Notes: a model not told the origin generated them from the letters alone. Shown: positions 26,610 through 36,948, numbered from the stretch's first letter. The stretch is DNA of 64,000 nt from Defluviimonas sp. SAOS-178_SWC (GCF_039830135.1 NZ_CP156081.1:1536001-1600000); one strand, 5' to 3'. Program-made: numbers and translations.

Positions 26610-27278
26610 GTGAGCGAGACCGACAGTTTCATCGATGAAGTCACCGAGGAAGTGCGCCGCGACCGGCTGTTCGCGACTTTCCGCAAATATGGCTGGATCG
26701 GCATCGCGCTCGTTCTGGTCATCGTCGGCGGCGCGGCCTGGAACGAATGGCAAAAGGCGCAGGCACGGGCCGGCGCGCAGGCTTTCGGCGATGCCGTGGT
26801 CGCCGCCCTGGCAAGCGATGACCCGGCCGCCCGCGTTGCCGCACTCGACTCCGTGGGATCGAATGCGTCGGGCGACAGCGCGGGGCAGAAAGCCGTGCTC
26901 GGCTTTCTTGCGGCGGACGAGGCGCTTCGCGGCGGCGACCGGGCCGGCGCGCTGACCCGGCTTGAGGCGCTGGCGGAAGATGCGGCCCTGTCGGCCACGT
27001 ACCGGCAACTCGCCCGGCTCAAGGCGGTGATCCTCGCCGGCCCGTCGATGGAGCCGGCGACGCGCGATACGGCCCTTGCCGACCTCGCCCAGCCCGGCGC
27101 GCCGTTCCGGGCGCTCGCGATGGAGCAGCAGGCGCTGGCGCTGATGGCGGACGGCAAGAACGACGAGGCGCTGGCGCTCGCGCGGCAGATCCTTGAGGAG
27201 CCCGACGCGACCGCGGGCTTGCGTCGCCGGGTGACACAGTTGATTGTGGTTCTGGGTGGCGATCCGGAAGCCGCGTAA
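26610..27278 (+). CDS. YfgM-like TPR-fold membrane protein
   Basis: 222-residue single-pass inner-membrane protein with a periplasmic TPR-like domain, like E. coli YfgM, an ancillary subunit near SecYEG and periplasmic chaperones. A cytosolic N-terminus (SETDSFIDEVTEEVRRDRLF), one helix (WIGIALVLVIVGGAAW, ~30-46), then Ala-rich TPR helices. The start is GTG at 26610. It is directly followed by bamB and der, the same order as yfgM-bamB-der in gammaproteobacteria, which supports the assignment. Longer upstream extensions of the frame lack a plausible start and overlap the transporter end. Confidence 0.85.
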   Translation: MSETDSFIDEVTEEVRRDRLFATFRKYGWIGIALVLVIVGGAAWNEWQKAQARAGAQAFGDAVVAALASDDPAARVAALDSVGSNASGDSAGQKAVLGFLAADEALRGGDRAGALTRLEALAEDAALSATYRQLARLKAVILAGPSMEPATRDTALADLAQPGAPFRALAMEQQALALMADGKNDEALALARQILEEPDATAGLRRRVTQLIVVLGGDPEAA

Positions 27279-27327
27279 AGCGGCCAGACCCGTCGGAACG
27301 GACGCAAGGAACGAAGGGGCAGGCAAG

Positions 27328-28653
27328 GTGAGATTCTCGCACGGTATTGGGACACTGGCCGCGCTGGCCCTGTTGGCGTCTTGCGGGGAAGGGGAACTGA
27401 TCCTCGACGGCCCGCGCCAGGACGTTCGCAACGCGGTGATCGGTGCCGAAGAGGTCGCCTCGCTCGCGCCTGCGCCGGTCATTTCGGCGCCGATCTCGCT
27501 TGGCGCCGCGACGGTGAACGGCGACTGGACCCACCGCGCCGGCAATGCCGCGCACAGTCCGGGGCATGTCGCGCTGGGCGCGGCCCTTTCCCCGGTCTGG
27601 GCGGCCCCGATCGGCGCGGGCGACGGCCGCAAGAACCGGATTACCGCCGATCCCGTGGTCGCGGGGGGGCGGATCTACACGCTCGACGCCAATGCGACGG
27701 TGACGGCGACGGGCACCAACGGCGCGACGCTCTGGCAGGCGAACCTGACGCCGTCCGCTGACCGCGAGGGCGATGCCTCGGGCGGCGGGCTGGCCTTCGG
27801 CGAGGGCCGCGTCTTCGCGACGACCGGCTTCGGCGAGCTTGTGGCGCTCGATCCCGCCTCCGGCGCGGTCGCCTGGCGCCAGCGGTTCGACGCGGCGGTG
27901 GGCGGTGCGCCGGCGGTCTCGGACGGCCGCGTCTATGTCGTGGCGCGCGACGCCTCGGCCTGGGCGGTCCGCGCCTCGGACGGGAAGGTGGAATGGGTCC
28001 TTCCCGGCACGCCCTCGACTTCGGGCGTCATGGGCGTGTCTGCGCCCGCGGTCGACGCCCGACAGGTGATCTTCCCCTTCGCCTCGGGGCAGATGGTCGC
28101 GGTGGCGAAGGATACCGGCCTCGGCCTCTGGGGCGCTTATGTCGCCGGTCAGCGGCGCGGCCGCGCCTATGCCTCGGTCTCGGACCTGACGGGCGATCCC
28201 GTGATCGCGGACGGCATGGTCTATGCCGGAACCTCGGCCGGGCGCCTTGCGGCGGTCAACGCCGATACCGGACAGGCCGTCTGGACCGCGCGCGATGGCG
28301 CGATGGGCCCCGTGGTGGTGGCAGGAGGGTCGCTGATCCTCGTCAACGACGAGGATCAGCTTCTGCGGCTGAACACGGCGACTGGCGAAGAGGTCTGGCG
28401 CGTCGACATGCCCTATTTCACCAAGGACAAGGACAAGCGCCGGCGCAATATCGTCGCGCATTACGGCCCGGTTCTGGCCGGCGGGCGGCTGGTCGTCGCC
28501 TCCTCCGACGGGCTGATCCGCAGCTTCGATCCGGCCTCGGGCGCGCTCGTCTCCTCGGTCGAGCTGCCGAAGGGGGCCGCCTCGGCCCCCGTCGTGGCGG
28601 GCGGCGTTCTCTATGTCGTCAGCAAGGACGGCAAGCTTCGGGCTTTCCGCTGA
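27328..28653 (+). CDS. bamB: Outer-membrane assembly lipoprotein BamB
   Basis: BAM-complex lipoprotein with eight-bladed PQQ-type propeller, 441 residues. It helps insert beta-barrel proteins in the outer membrane. Signal peptide with lipobox LLASC (Cys about residue 18), then repeated blade motifs such as VYAGTSAGRLAAVNADTG, WRQRFDAAVGGAPAV and KDGKLRAF. The start is GTG at 27328, chosen because it puts the lipobox right after a normal signal peptide. Position between the YfgM-like gene and der is conserved. Downstream to der is 48 bp. Confidence 0.9.
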   Translation: MRFSHGIGTLAALALLASCGEGELILDGPRQDVRNAVIGAEEVASLAPAPVISAPISLGAATVNGDWTHRAGNAAHSPGHVALGAALSPVWAAPIGAGDGRKNRITADPVVAGGRIYTLDANATVTATGTNGATLWQANLTPSADREGDASGGGLAFGEGRVFATTGFGELVALDPASGAVAWRQRFDAAVGGAPAVSDGRVYVVARDASAWAVRASDGKVEWVLPGTPSTSGVMGVSAPAVDARQVIFPFASGQMVAVAKDTGLGLWGAYVAGQRRGRAYASVSDLTGDPVIADGMVYAGTSAGRLAAVNADTGQAVWTARDGAMGPVVVAGGSLILVNDEDQLLRLNTATGEEVWRVDMPYFTKDKDKRRRNIVAHYGPVLAGGRLVVASSDGLIRSFDPASGALVSSVELPKGAASAPVVAGGVLYVVSKDGKLRAFR

Positions 28654-28701
28654 CGGGAAGCCCGTGTAAGAGGGCGGCTTCGACCCTCAAGGAACAGGCG
28701 C

Positions 28702-30156
28702 ATGAGCTTCACCCTCGCCATAGTCGGGCGGCCCAATGTCGGCAAATCGACGCTGTTCAACCGGCTCGTCGGCAAGAAGCTCGCGCTCGTCGATGACCAG
28801 CCGGGCGTCACCCGTGACCTGCGCGAGGGCGAGGCGAAGCTGGGCGACCTGAGGTTCATCGCCATCGACAGCGCCGGGCTCGAGGATGTCACCGACGACA
28901 GCCTTCAGGGGCGGATGCGGCGGCTGACCGAACGCGCGGTCGAGATGGCCGATATCTGCCTGTTCGTCATCGACGCGCGGGCCGGCGTCACCGCGCAGGA
29001 CCGGGTGTTCGCCGAGATCCTGCGGAAGAAGAACGCCCATGTCATCCTCGCCGCCAACAAGGCGGAGGGCGCCGCGGCCGATGCCGGGGTGCTGGAGGCT
29101 TACGAGCTTGGCCTTGGCGAGCCGTTGCGCCTCTCGGCCGAGCATGGCGAGGGGATGGACGAGCTTTACCACATGCTCCGCCCGCTCGCCGCCGAGTTCG
29201 AGGCAAGGGCCGCGCTCGACGCGCCCGAGGTCGATGTCGACGTGGTCGAGGGCGAGGACGAGGGGCCGCGGGTGCCGACCCGCGAAAAGCCGCTCCAGAT
29301 CGCGGTGATCGGCAGGCCGAACGCGGGCAAGTCGACGCTGATCAACAAGATCATCGGCGAGGAACGGCTCCTGACCGGCCCCGAGGCTGGTATCACCCGC
29401 GACGCCATTTCCGTCAGTGCCGATTTCATGGGCACGCCGATGCGGATCTTCGATACCGCCGGGATGAGGAAAAAGGCCAAAATCTCTGACAAGATTGAGA
29501 AACTGTCGGTTTCCGACGGGCTGCGCGCGGTGCGGTTCGCCGAGGTCGTGGTGGTCCTGCTCGACGTGGCCATCCCGTTCGAGCAGCAGGATCTGCGGAT
29601 CGCCGACTTCGCCGAGACCGAAGGCCGCGCGGTGGTGCTGGCCGCGAACAAGTGGGACCTCGAAGAGGACAAGACCGAAAAGCTGAAGGAACTCCGCGAA
29701 GCCTTCGAACGGCTCTTGCCCCAGCTCAGGGGCGCGCCGCTGGTCACGGTCTCGGCCAGGACCGGCAAGGGGCTCGACCGGCTGCACGCGGCGATCCTGA
29801 AGGCGCATGACGTCTGGAACCGCCGGGTGTCGACGGCGAAGCTGAACCAGTGGCTCGCCGCCATGACCGAGGCGCATCCGCCCCCCGCACCGGGCGGGCG
29901 GCGGATCAAGCTGCGCTACATGACCCAGGTAAAGACGCGGCCGCCGGCCTTCGTCGTGATGTGCAACCATGCCGACAAGTTGCCGGAAAGCTATTCACGG
30001 TATCTTGTCAATGGCTTGCGCGCCGACTTTGACATGCCCGGCACCCCGGTCCGGCTGACCTTCCGCGATCAGGGCGACAAGAATCCCTACAAGGACCGGA
30101 AGTTCCACACGCCGTCCCGGCTGCGAAAGCATGTCGGCAATCCGGTGAAGAAATAG
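28702..30156 (+). CDS. der: Ribosome-associated GTPase Der (EngA)
   Basis: Tandem-GTPase ribosome biogenesis factor, 484 residues, needed for 50S assembly. G domain 1: [14 protein letters not shown] (9-22), DSAGL, ANKAEG; G domain 2: [14 protein letters not shown] (near 203), [19 protein letters not shown]-like C-terminal domain contains the [16 protein letters not shown] block. A conserved Der-type acidic linker lies between the G domains. Start ATG is at 28702; stop is 6 bp before a terminator hairpin. Confidence 0.97.
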   Translation: MSFTLAIVGRPNVGKSTLFNRLVGKKLALVDDQPGVTRDLREGEAKLGDLRFIAIDSAGLEDVTDDSLQGRMRRLTERAVEMADICLFVIDARAGVTAQDRVFAEILRKKNAHVILAANKAEGAAADAGVLEAYELGLGEPLRLSAEHGEGMDELYHMLRPLAAEFEARAALDAPEVDVDVVEGEDEGPRVPTREKPLQIAVIGRPNAGKSTLINKIIGEERLLTGPEAGITRDAISVSADFMGTPMRIFDTAGMRKKAKISDKIEKLSVSDGLRAVRFAEVVVVLLDVAIPFEQQDLRIADFAETEGRAVVLAANKWDLEEDKTEKLKELREAFERLLPQLRGAPLVTVSARTGKGLDRLHAAILKAHDVWNRRVSTAKLNQWLAAMTEAHPPPAPGGRRIKLRYMTQVKTRPPAFVVMCNHADKLPESYSRYLVNGLRADFDMPGTPVRLTFRDQGDKNPYKDRKFHTPSRLRKHVGNPVKK

Positions 30157-30161
30157 GCGGA

Positions 30162-30180
30162 AGCCCGCCCGAGGCGGGCT
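30162..30180. terminator. Hairpin between convergent der and serS
   Basis: Perfect 8-bp stem AGCCCGCC/GGCGGGCT (30162-30169, 30173-30180) with a 3-nt loop. It lies between two convergent genes and can act in both directions. A dispersed repeat copy follows directly. Confidence 0.6.
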
Positions 30181-30212
30181 GCCTCCGGCGGGGATATTTC
30201 CGGCAAGATGAA
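30181..30212 (-). repeat. Dispersed intergenic repeat, copy A
   Basis: 32-bp element whose minus-strand reading starts TTCATCTTGCCGG and ends CGCCGGAGGC. Its first 18 bp are identical to copy B at 36221 and it matches copy C at 57949 in 24 of 32 positions. It lies between the terminator hairpin and the serS stop. Confidence 0.7.
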
Positions 30213-30213
30213 G

Positions 30214-31503
30214 TCAGACGAGCTGGCCCTCGGCGGTCAGCCGCGTCTTGCCGCCGAGCCAGGGGTGGAGCGCCTGCGGCAGATCGACCGATCCGTCCGC
30301 CTGCTGACCGTTCTCGAGGACCGCGATCAGGCAGCGCCCGACGGCGAGGCCGGAGCCGTTCAGCGTGTGTACGAAATCGGGCTTTCCCCCGGCGGCGCGG
30401 TAGCGGGCGTTCATCCGCCGCGCCTGGAAGTCGCCGCAGACCGAGACCGAGCTGATCTCCCGGTAGGTGTTCTGGCCGGGCAGCCAGACCTCGAGATCAT
30501 GGGTCTTCCGCGCCCCGAAGCCCATGTCGCCGGTGCAAAGGACGACGGTGCGGTAGGGCAGGCCCAGACGTTCGAGGACGGCCTCCGCGCAGCGGGTCAT
30601 GCGTTCGTGCTCGGCGAGCGAGGTTTCGGGCGTGGTGACCGACACCATCTCGACCTTCTCGAACTGGTGCTGGCGGAGCATGCCGGCAGTGTCCTTGCCG
30701 GCACTTCCGGCCTCGGAGCGGAAGCACTGGGTATGGGCGGTCATGCGGATCGGGAGCTGCGCCGCGTCGAGGATGTCGCCCGCGACGGTGTTGGTCAGCG
30801 TCACCTCCGAGGTCGGGATCAGCCACCAGCCGTTCGTGGTGCGATAGCTGTCCTCGGCGAATTTCGGCAGCTGGTTGGTGCCGTACATCGCCTCATCCTT
30901 CACGAGGACCGGGGTCATCGTCTCGGTCAGCCCGTGTTCGGTCGTGTGCAGATCCAGCATGAACTGCGCCAGCGCCCGGTGGATGCGGGCGATGGCACCG
31001 CGCAAAAGGACGAAGCGGGCGCCGGAGAGCTTCGCGGCGGTCTCGAAATCCATCCCCGGCTTCACCCCGGCGATCTCGTAATGCTCGACCGGCTTGAAGT
31101 CGAAGCTGCGGGGCGTGCCCCAGCGGCGGATCTCGACGTTGTCCGTCTCGTCCGCGCCGTCCGGCACGTCGGCGAGGGGCAGGTTCGGGATTCCCATGAG
31201 GATGTCGCGCAGGCGCGCATCCTCTTCCGCGGCTTCCTCGTTCAGCTTCGCGACCTCGGCCTTCTTCTCGGCCACGAGGGCGCGGAGGCGTTCGAATTCC
31301 GCCTCGTCGCCCCTGGCCTTCGCCGCGCCCACCTCTTTCGAGGCGGCGTTCTGGGCGGCCTGCGCGGTCTCGGCGGCGAGGATCCTTGCGCGGCGGGCTT
31401 CGTCGATGGCGAGGATCTCGGACGACATTCCCGACAATCCGCGGCGCAGCAGCGCTGCGTCGAACTGGGCGGGGTTGTCTCGGATCGCGCGGATATCGTG
31501 CAT
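30214..31503 (-). CDS. serS: Seryl-tRNA synthetase
   Basis: Class II aminoacyl-tRNA synthetase charging tRNA-Ser, 429 residues. The N-terminal coiled-coil arm (about 30-105, rich in Ala, Glu, Lys) precedes the catalytic core with motif 2 [13 protein letters not shown] near 275 and motif 3 [20 protein letters not shown] near 380. ATG at 31503 follows GAGGAATTACC; this is the standard [11 protein letters not shown] start, so the longer upstream in-frame stretch is not coding. Single gene, convergent with der. Confidence 0.96.
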   Translation of the reverse strand: MHDIRAIRDNPAQFDAALLRRGLSGMSSEILAIDEARRARILAAETAQAAQNAASKEVGAAKARGDEAEFERLRALVAEKKAEVAKLNEEAAEEDARLRDILMGIPNLPLADVPDGADETDNVEIRRWGTPRSFDFKPVEHYEIAGVKPGMDFETAAKLSGARFVLLRGAIARIHRALAQFMLDLHTTEHGLTETMTPVLVKDEAMYGTNQLPKFAEDSYRTTNGWWLIPTSEVTLTNTVAGDILDAAQLPIRMTAHTQCFRSEAGSAGKDTAGMLRQHQFEKVEMVSVTTPETSLAEHERMTRCAEAVLERLGLPYRTVVLCTGDMGFGARKTHDLEVWLPGQNTYREISSVSVCGDFQARRMNARYRAAGGKPDFVHTLNGSGLAVGRCLIAVLENGQQADGSVDLPQALHPWLGGKTRLTAEGQLV

Positions 31504-31664
31504 GGTAATTCCTCGGGCCTTCGGATGGGGGAGATATGCCCGATCGTATCGGCAAGGTGAACCACGAAAACGCGCGTCGGCTGGCGTCACCTGTGCTAGG
31601 ATCGGGGATCGGCCCGACCGGGTGCCTTGGATTCGCCTGCGGGCCATGACAAGGAGGGAGAGCC

Positions 31665-31961
31665 ATGACCGCGATGAACGTCGTGAGGATGAAGGTGAAA
31701 CCGGGTCAGGAGAAGGCGTATCTCGATGCCCAGAACGACAGCGACCGGTCCCAGTACCAGGGCATGCGAAGCGTGCGCGTGGTGAAGACCGGCGAGCGCG
31801 AATACATCATCGTCGGCGAATGGGACAGCATGGACGCGCTTGTCGCCGCCCGACCGGCGATGATCGCGACGCTCGATCGGATACGCGGCATGCTCGAAGA
31901 CATGGGGGGCGACCTCGGCGTGACCGATCCGCGTTCGGGTGAAGTCGTCCTGAGCTTCTGA
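31665..31961 (+). CDS. Antibiotic biosynthesis monooxygenase-like (dimeric alpha-beta barrel) protein
   Basis: 98-residue protein with the short alpha-beta barrel pattern of ABM/DUF718-like proteins: [39 protein letters not shown], and a helix [20 protein letters not shown]. These bind small molecules or haem-like rings, or act as simple monooxygenases. A very strong AAGGAGGGAGA precedes the ATG. It stands between serS (divergent) and yajC; no substrate is implied by context. Confidence 0.7.
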   Translation: MTAMNVVRMKVKPGQEKAYLDAQNDSDRSQYQGMRSVRVVKTGEREYIIVGEWDSMDALVAARPAMIATLDRIRGMLEDMGGDLGVTDPRSGEVVLSF

Positions 31962-32120
31962 GCAACGCGCGCCCGGTGGTGAACCCGATACCGCCTGGTC
32001 GGGCACCGGTGGTGCGCACAGGTGACAGTCGCGCCTCGCCTTGCAAAGCCCCGGCGCCGACTATAGGTTCCCCGCGACAACGGGCGGCGAGCGCCCCTCG
32101 GACCCAGAAGGACGCAAACC

Positions 32121-32453
32121 ATGTTCATCACTCCCGCCTATGCACAGGCCGCGGGCGCCGGCGGAATCGGTGCCCTTGGACAGTTCCTGCCGCTGATCCT
32201 GATCTTCGCGATCATGTATTTCCTCCTGATCCGCCCGCAGCAGAAGAAGCTGAAGGAACACAAGTCGATGGTCGAGGCGCTGCGCCGGGGCGATCAGGTG
32301 ATCACGCAAGGCGGCATCATCGGCAAGGTTTCCAAGGTCAAGGAAGACGGCGAGCTCGAGGTCGAGATCGCCGAGGGCGTGAAGGTGCGCGTCGTGCGCT
32401 CCACCATCTCGACGGTCCTGTCGAAGACCGAGCCGGCGGCCGCTTCCAAGTAA
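32121..32453 (+). CDS. yajC: Preprotein translocase subunit YajC
   Basis: Single-pass inner-membrane subunit of the SecDF-YajC complex, 110 residues. One helix (FLPLILIFAIMYFLLI, ~23-39), the hallmark RPQQKKLKEHKSMVEAL, then GDQVITQGGIIGKV. The gene is 53 bp upstream of secD and starts the yajC-secD-secF-Mth938-ccm run on the plus strand. Confidence 0.96.
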   Translation: MFITPAYAQAAGAGGIGALGQFLPLILIFAIMYFLLIRPQQKKLKEHKSMVEALRRGDQVITQGGIIGKVSKVKEDGELEVEIAEGVKVRVVRSTISTVLSKTEPAAASK

Positions 32454-32506
32454 TCCCGACCGCCCCGTCATCCTGGCCGGTCCGGCCGAACCCCGAGCGC
32501 TGAGAC

Positions 32507-34171
32507 ATGCTGAACATCCCCCTCTGGAAACGGATCATCATCTGGGGGCTTTGTGCCCTCGGCCTGCTGACGGCGCTTCCGAACGTCTTCTACTCCCGCG
32601 CCGAACGGCATAACGACGCCGTCGTCGCCGCCGAGAAGGCCGGGTTCGAGACGCCGGACCAGGCGGCGGCCCGGGCGCTCTGGCCGTCCTTCCTGCCGTC
32701 GAACGTGGTCAACCTCGGTCTCGACCTTCGCGGCGGCGCGCATCTTCTGGCGGAGGTGCGGGTGGCGGACGTCTACAAGGCGCGGATGGACGGGCTCTGG
32801 CCCGAGATGCGCCGCGCCCTCGCGGACGCGCGGGGCGAGCTTGGCGGGATCCGCCGGGCACCGTCCGACCCGTCGGAACTGCGCATCCAGATCGAGAAGC
32901 CGGAGGCGATGGCCAAGGCGGTAGAGATCGCGCGCGGGCTCGCCAGCCCGGTCGTGACGCTGACCGGCGTGGGGCAGAGCGATCTTGAGGTGACGGCGGA
33001 GGGCAACCAGCTGATCGTCCGCCTGAGCGAGGCCGAGCGTGCCGCGACCGACGACCGGACGATGCAGCAATCGCTGGAGATCATCCGCCGCCGCGTCGAC
33101 GAGGTCGGCACCCGCGAACCGACGATCCAGCGCCAGGGCACGAACCGCATCCTGATCCAGGTGCCGGGCATCGGCTCGGCGACGGAGCTGAAGGAACTGA
33201 TCGGCACCACCGCGCAGCTCACCTTCCACCCGGTCGTCGGGCGCACCACCGACGGCAACGCCATCGCCAAGCCTGGAACGATCATCCTGCCGTCGATCGA
33301 CGAGAAGGACGTCTATTACGAGCTTGAGGACGTGCCGGTCGTGACCGGCGAGGATCTCGTCGATGCGCGGCCCGATTTCGACCAGAACGGCCGCCCGGCG
33401 GTGCATTTCCGCTTCAACCCGTCCGGCGCGCGCAAGTTCGGCGACTATACCGGCGCCAATGTCGGCCAGCTCTTCGCCATCGTCCTTGATAACGAGGTGA
33501 TCTCGGCGCCGCGCATCAACCAGCATATCCCCGGCGGTTCGGGCATCATCACCGGCAATTTCACGGTCGAGTCGTCGACCAACCTCGCGGTGCTCCTCAG
33601 GGCCGGGGCGCTGCCGGCGAAGATGGACTTCCTCGAGGAACGCACTATCGGGCCGGAGCTTGGCCAGGACAGCATCGACGCCGGGCGCATCGCCGCTGTC
33701 GTCGGCCTTGTCGCCGTGGTCGCCTTCATGATCGCGAGCTACGGGCTCTTCGGCGTCTTCGCGAGCGCGGCACTCGGCATCAACATCGCGATGATCTTCG
33801 GCATCCTCTCGACCATCGGCGCGACGCTGACGCTGCCCGGCATCGCCGGGATCGTCCTGACGATCGGCATGGCGGTCGATGCGAACGTGCTGGTCTTCGA
33901 ACGGATCCGCGAGGAGATGCGGACCGCGAAAGGCCCCGCGCGCGCCATCGAGCTTGGCTACGAAAAGGCCATGTCGGCGATTGTCGACGCCAACATCACC
34001 ACCTTCATCACTGCCGCCATCCTCTTCTTCCTCGGCTCCGGCCCGGTGAAGGGCTTCGCGGTCACGCTCGTCGTCGGCCTCGTCACCTCGGTCTTCACCG
34101 CGATCTGGGTGACGCGTATCTTCGTCGTCGCCTGGTTCGACCGGAAACGGCCGAAGTCGATCACGGTTTAA
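32507..34171 (+). CDS. secD: Protein translocase subunit SecD
   Basis: RND-like translocase subunit of 554 residues that uses proton motive force to pull proteins out of the Sec channel. N-terminal anchor, a large periplasmic P1 head (about 35-350), then five helices with the conserved GLDLRGGAHLL (D1 box), LGQDSIDAG, and MAVDANVLVFERIREE blocks. The D and R of these blocks are the proposed proton-relay residues. secF starts 12 bp later. Confidence 0.97.
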   Translation: MLNIPLWKRIIIWGLCALGLLTALPNVFYSRAERHNDAVVAAEKAGFETPDQAAARALWPSFLPSNVVNLGLDLRGGAHLLAEVRVADVYKARMDGLWPEMRRALADARGELGGIRRAPSDPSELRIQIEKPEAMAKAVEIARGLASPVVTLTGVGQSDLEVTAEGNQLIVRLSEAERAATDDRTMQQSLEIIRRRVDEVGTREPTIQRQGTNRILIQVPGIGSATELKELIGTTAQLTFHPVVGRTTDGNAIAKPGTIILPSIDEKDVYYELEDVPVVTGEDLVDARPDFDQNGRPAVHFRFNPSGARKFGDYTGANVGQLFAIVLDNEVISAPRINQHIPGGSGIITGNFTVESSTNLAVLLRAGALPAKMDFLEERTIGPELGQDSIDAGRIAAVVGLVAVVAFMIASYGLFGVFASAALGINIAMIFGILSTIGATLTLPGIAGIVLTIGMAVDANVLVFERIREEMRTAKGPARAIELGYEKAMSAIVDANITTFITAAILFFLGSGPVKGFAVTLVVGLVTSVFTAIWVTRIFVVAWFDRKRPKSITV

Positions 34172-34183
34172 GGGGAGAGGTTC

Positions 34184-35158
34184 ATGGCATACCGTCTCAA
34201 GCTCGTCCCGGAAAAGACGAACATCGATTTCTTCCGCTGGGCCCCGGTCACTTTCGGCGGTTCGGTGGCGCTCGTCGTCGCGGCCATCGTCCTGACCCTG
34301 GTGATGGGCCTCAACTTCGGCATCGACTTCAAGGGCGGCACGACGATCCGCACCGAATCGACGCAAGCCGTCGATGTCGGCAGCTACCGGCAGGCGGTCC
34401 AGCCGCTCAACCTCGGCGACGTGTCGATCACCGAGGTCTACGATCCCACCTTCCGCGAGGACCAGCATGTCGCGATGCTGCGGATCCAGGCGCAGGAGGG
34501 CGCGGAGGCGATCACGCCCGAGATCATCGCCAGCGTCGAGGCGGCGCTGAAGGGCGTCGATCCCTCGATCACCTTCCCGTCCGTGGAATCGGTCGGGCCG
34601 AAGGTGTCGGGCGAGTTGATCAAGACGGCGGTTCTGTCGGTCCTCGCCGGCGTGGCGGCGATCTGCGTCTATATCTGGCTGCGCTTCGAATGGCAGTTCT
34701 CGGTCGGCGCGGTCGTGGCGCTTGTCCATGACATTGCCTTGACGATCGGGATCTTCTCGCTCTTCCAGATCAAGTTCGACCTGACGATCATCGCGGCACT
34801 GCTGACGATCCTCGGTTACTCGATCAACGACACCGTCGTGGTCTTCGACCGGCTCAGGGAGAACCTGATCAAGTACAAGACGACGCCCTTGCGGGATCTC
34901 TGCAACCTCTCGGTCAACGAAACGCTGAGCCGGACGGTGATGACCTCGGGCACCACGCTGGTCGCGCTCATCGCCCTTCTGATCTTCGGCGGCGACGTGA
35001 TCCGGGGCTTCGTCTTCGCGATGACCTGGGGGGTGATCGTCGGCACCTATTCCTCGGTCTATGTCGCCAAGAACGTCGTCCTCTTCCTCGGCGTCAAGCG
35101 CGACTGGGGCAAGAAGGACGACAGCGCGGCGGGCACCCAGTTCGCCACCGGCAAATAG
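34184..35158 (+). CDS. secF: Protein translocase subunit SecF
   Basis: Partner of SecD, 324 residues, six helices and a small periplasmic domain. Features: the start region LVPEKTNIDFFRW, MGLNFGIDFKGGT (D1-like box), and LTILGYSINDTVVVFDRLREN. AGGGGAGAGG sits before the ATG. It is followed after 12 bp by the Mth938-domain gene, so all are probably co-transcribed. Confidence 0.97.
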   Translation: MAYRLKLVPEKTNIDFFRWAPVTFGGSVALVVAAIVLTLVMGLNFGIDFKGGTTIRTESTQAVDVGSYRQAVQPLNLGDVSITEVYDPTFREDQHVAMLRIQAQEGAEAITPEIIASVEAALKGVDPSITFPSVESVGPKVSGELIKTAVLSVLAGVAAICVYIWLRFEWQFSVGAVVALVHDIALTIGIFSLFQIKFDLTIIAALLTILGYSINDTVVVFDRLRENLIKYKTTPLRDLCNLSVNETLSRTVMTSGTTLVALIALLIFGGDVIRGFVFAMTWGVIVGTYSSVYVAKNVVLFLGVKRDWGKKDDSAAGTQFATGK

Positions 35159-35170
35159 GCCGGGGCGCCG

Positions 35171-35530
35171 ATGATCCGGCTGACCGAAGTCACCTTCGAC
35201 AGCGCCCGGCCCATCGACGGCTACGGGCCCGGTTTCTTCCGCATCGGCGGCGAGGTGATCCACGGGGCGGTCCTCGTGACGGCATCGTCCGCGAAAGGTT
35301 GGGCCGGCTACGGGGATGCCGCGCCGCTTCTCGCCCTCGCGGGCGAGATCGACGTGCTTCTCCTCGGCACCGGCAAGACCATCGCCCATCCCCCGGCGGC
35401 GCTCCGCGAGGCGCTCGAGGCGGCCGGGATCGGGGTCGAGCCGATGGCGAGCGACGCGGCGGCGCGCACCTACAACGTGCTTCTGTCCGAGGGGCGGCGG
35501 ATCGCCGCGGCGCTTCTGCCGGTGGAATAG
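35171..35530 (+). CDS. Mth938-like (NDUFAF3-related) domain protein
   Basis: 119-residue protein of the Mth938/DUF498 family. Homologues include the mitochondrial complex I assembly factor NDUFAF3, and in alphaproteobacteria it is commonly linked to secF and ccm genes. Markers: IDGYGPGFFRIGGEVIHG near 15-33 and LLLGTGKTIAHPP near 62-75. Its role in bacteria is unproven. It lies between secF and ccmA, 12 bp from the first and 40 bp from the second. Confidence 0.9.
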   Translation: MIRLTEVTFDSARPIDGYGPGFFRIGGEVIHGAVLVTASSAKGWAGYGDAAPLLALAGEIDVLLLGTGKTIAHPPAALREALEAAGIGVEPMASDAAARTYNVLLSEGRRIAAALLPVE

Positions 35531-35570
35531 CCGCTTTGCCTCGCGTCCCTGATCGGCTAACCCCGTGGCC

Positions 35571-36209
35571 ATGATACTCGGCGTCCACGACCTTGCCGTC
35601 AGCCGTGGCGGCATCGCGATACTCGACCGCGTGAGCTTCGTCCTCGACGCGGGCGAGGCGCTGATCCTGCGCGGTCCGAACGGCATCGGCAAGACCACGC
35701 TCCTGCGCGCCATCGCCGGGCTCCAGCCCGCCCTTGCCGGACGCATCGACCTGCCGCAAGAGGGCGTGGCCTATGCCGGCCATGCCGACGGGCTGAAAGC
35801 GACACTGAGCGTGACCGAGAACCTCCATTTCTGGGCCCGCATCTACGGGCAGGCCGACATTGCCCCCGCCCTCGCCGCGATGGAACTCGAGGCGCTCGCG
35901 GACCGTCCGGCGCAGAACCTCTCGGCCGGACAAAAGCGCCGGCTCGGCCTCGCCCGGCTCCTCGTCACCGGGCGCCGGCTCTGGCTTCTCGACGAGCCCA
36001 CCGTCTCGCTCGATGCCGCCTCCGTCGGCCTCTTCGCCGCTGCGGTCCGGCGCCACCTCGCGGCCGGCGGCGCGGCCCTGATGGCAACCCATATCGACCT
36101 CGGTCTCGACGAGGCGCGGATTCTCGACCTCGCGCCCTGTCGCGCGAAACCGCCCGCGCCGGGGCAGGGCGGCGCCTTCGACGATCATTTCGAGGGGGCG
36201 TTGGGATGA
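35571..36209 (+). CDS. ccmA: Haem export ATPase CcmA
   Basis: ATPase of the CcmABCD complex, which releases holo-CcmE haem in the cytochrome c maturation pathway. 212 residues from this ATG (a GTG two codons upstream at 35565 is the alternative). Walker [10 protein letters not shown] (near 38), signature [15 protein letters not shown] (near 118), Walker [14 protein letters not shown]-loop ATHIDLG. Followed by ccmB after 82 bp, which contain a dispersed repeat. Confidence 0.94.
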   Translation: MILGVHDLAVSRGGIAILDRVSFVLDAGEALILRGPNGIGKTTLLRAIAGLQPALAGRIDLPQEGVAYAGHADGLKATLSVTENLHFWARIYGQADIAPALAAMELEALADRPAQNLSAGQKRRLGLARLLVTGRRLWLLDEPTVSLDAASVGLFAAAVRRHLAAGGAALMATHIDLGLDEARILDLAPCRAKPPAPGQGGAFDDHFEGALG

Positions 36210-36220
36210 CGGCTCCCTCG

Positions 36221-36270
36221 TTCATCTTGCCGGAAATACCTCGGGGTCCGGGGCAGCGCCCCGGGGCTCG
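36221..36270 (+). repeat. Dispersed intergenic repeat, copy B
   Basis: Starts TTCATCTTGCCGGAAATA, identical to copy A for 18 bp, and then has its own hairpin arms CCGGGGC/GCCCCGG (36248-36254 and 36258-36264, 3-nt loop). It sits between ccmA and ccmB, so it could affect transcript stability inside the ccm operon. Confidence 0.65.
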
Positions 36271-36291
36271 CCGCGCAGGAGGCCGCCCGCC

Positions 36292-36948
36292 ATGCTAGCG
36301 CTCCTGCTCCGCGATCTCCGGCTCGCGACCCGCGCCGGCGGCGGTTTCGGCCTCAGCCTTGCCTTCTTCCTCATCGTCACCGTGCTCGTCCCCTTCGGCG
36401 TCGGGCCCGAGGGCGGCATCCTCGCCCGCATCGCCCCCGGCATCCTCTGGGTCGGCGCGCTTCTCGCCTGCCTCCTCTCGCTCGACCGCATCTTCGCGCT
36501 CGACCGCGAGGATGGCTCGCTCGACCTTCTCGCCACCGCGCCGATCCCGCTCGAAGGCGTGGTCGCGGTGAAGGCGCTCGCCCACTGGCTGACGACCGGC
36601 CTGCCGTTGACCCTCGCGGCACCAGTTCTCGGCGTGCTTCTCAATCTGCCCGCGACCGGCTTCGCCTGGCTCACCCTCTCGCTCCTGCTCGGCACGCCCG
36701 CGCTCTCGGTCATCGGCACCTTTGGGGCGGCGCTGACGGTCGGGCTGAAGCGCGGCGGGCTCTTGCTCTCGCTGCTCGTCCTGCCGCTCTACATCCCGAC
36801 ACTGATCTTCGGGGCCGAGGCGGCGCGGCGCGGCAGCGAGGGGCTCGCCACCGCGACCCCGCTTCTCATGCTCGCCGGGATCACCGCCGGTGCCGTCGCC
36901 ATCCTGCCTTTCGCCTCGGCTGCGGCAATCCGCGTCAATCTGCGCTAG
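36292..36948 (+). CDS. ccmB: Haem exporter protein CcmB
   Basis: Six-helix permease partner of CcmA, 218 residues. Typical segments: LLRDLRLATRAGGGF at the N-terminus, LSLDRIFALDREDGSLDLL near 60, and GVVAVKALAHWLTTGLPLTL near 85. GCAGGAGG lies about 13 nt before the ATG. Acts in the inner membrane with CcmC. Confidence 0.94.
   Translation: MLALLLRDLRLATRAGGGFGLSLAFFLIVTVLVPFGVGPEGGILARIAPGILWVGALLACLLSLDRIFALDREDGSLDLLATAPIPLEGVVAVKALAHWLTTGLPLTLAAPVLGVLLNLPATGFAWLTLSLLLGTPALSVIGTFGAALTVGLKRGGLLLSLLVLPLYIPTLIFGAEAARRGSEGLATATPLLMLAGITAGAVAILPFASAAAIRVNLR

Noticed and set aside
32468..35746. 1092-codon frame opposite to secD and secF
   Set aside because: Same kind of shadow; the plus-strand genes are unambiguous.
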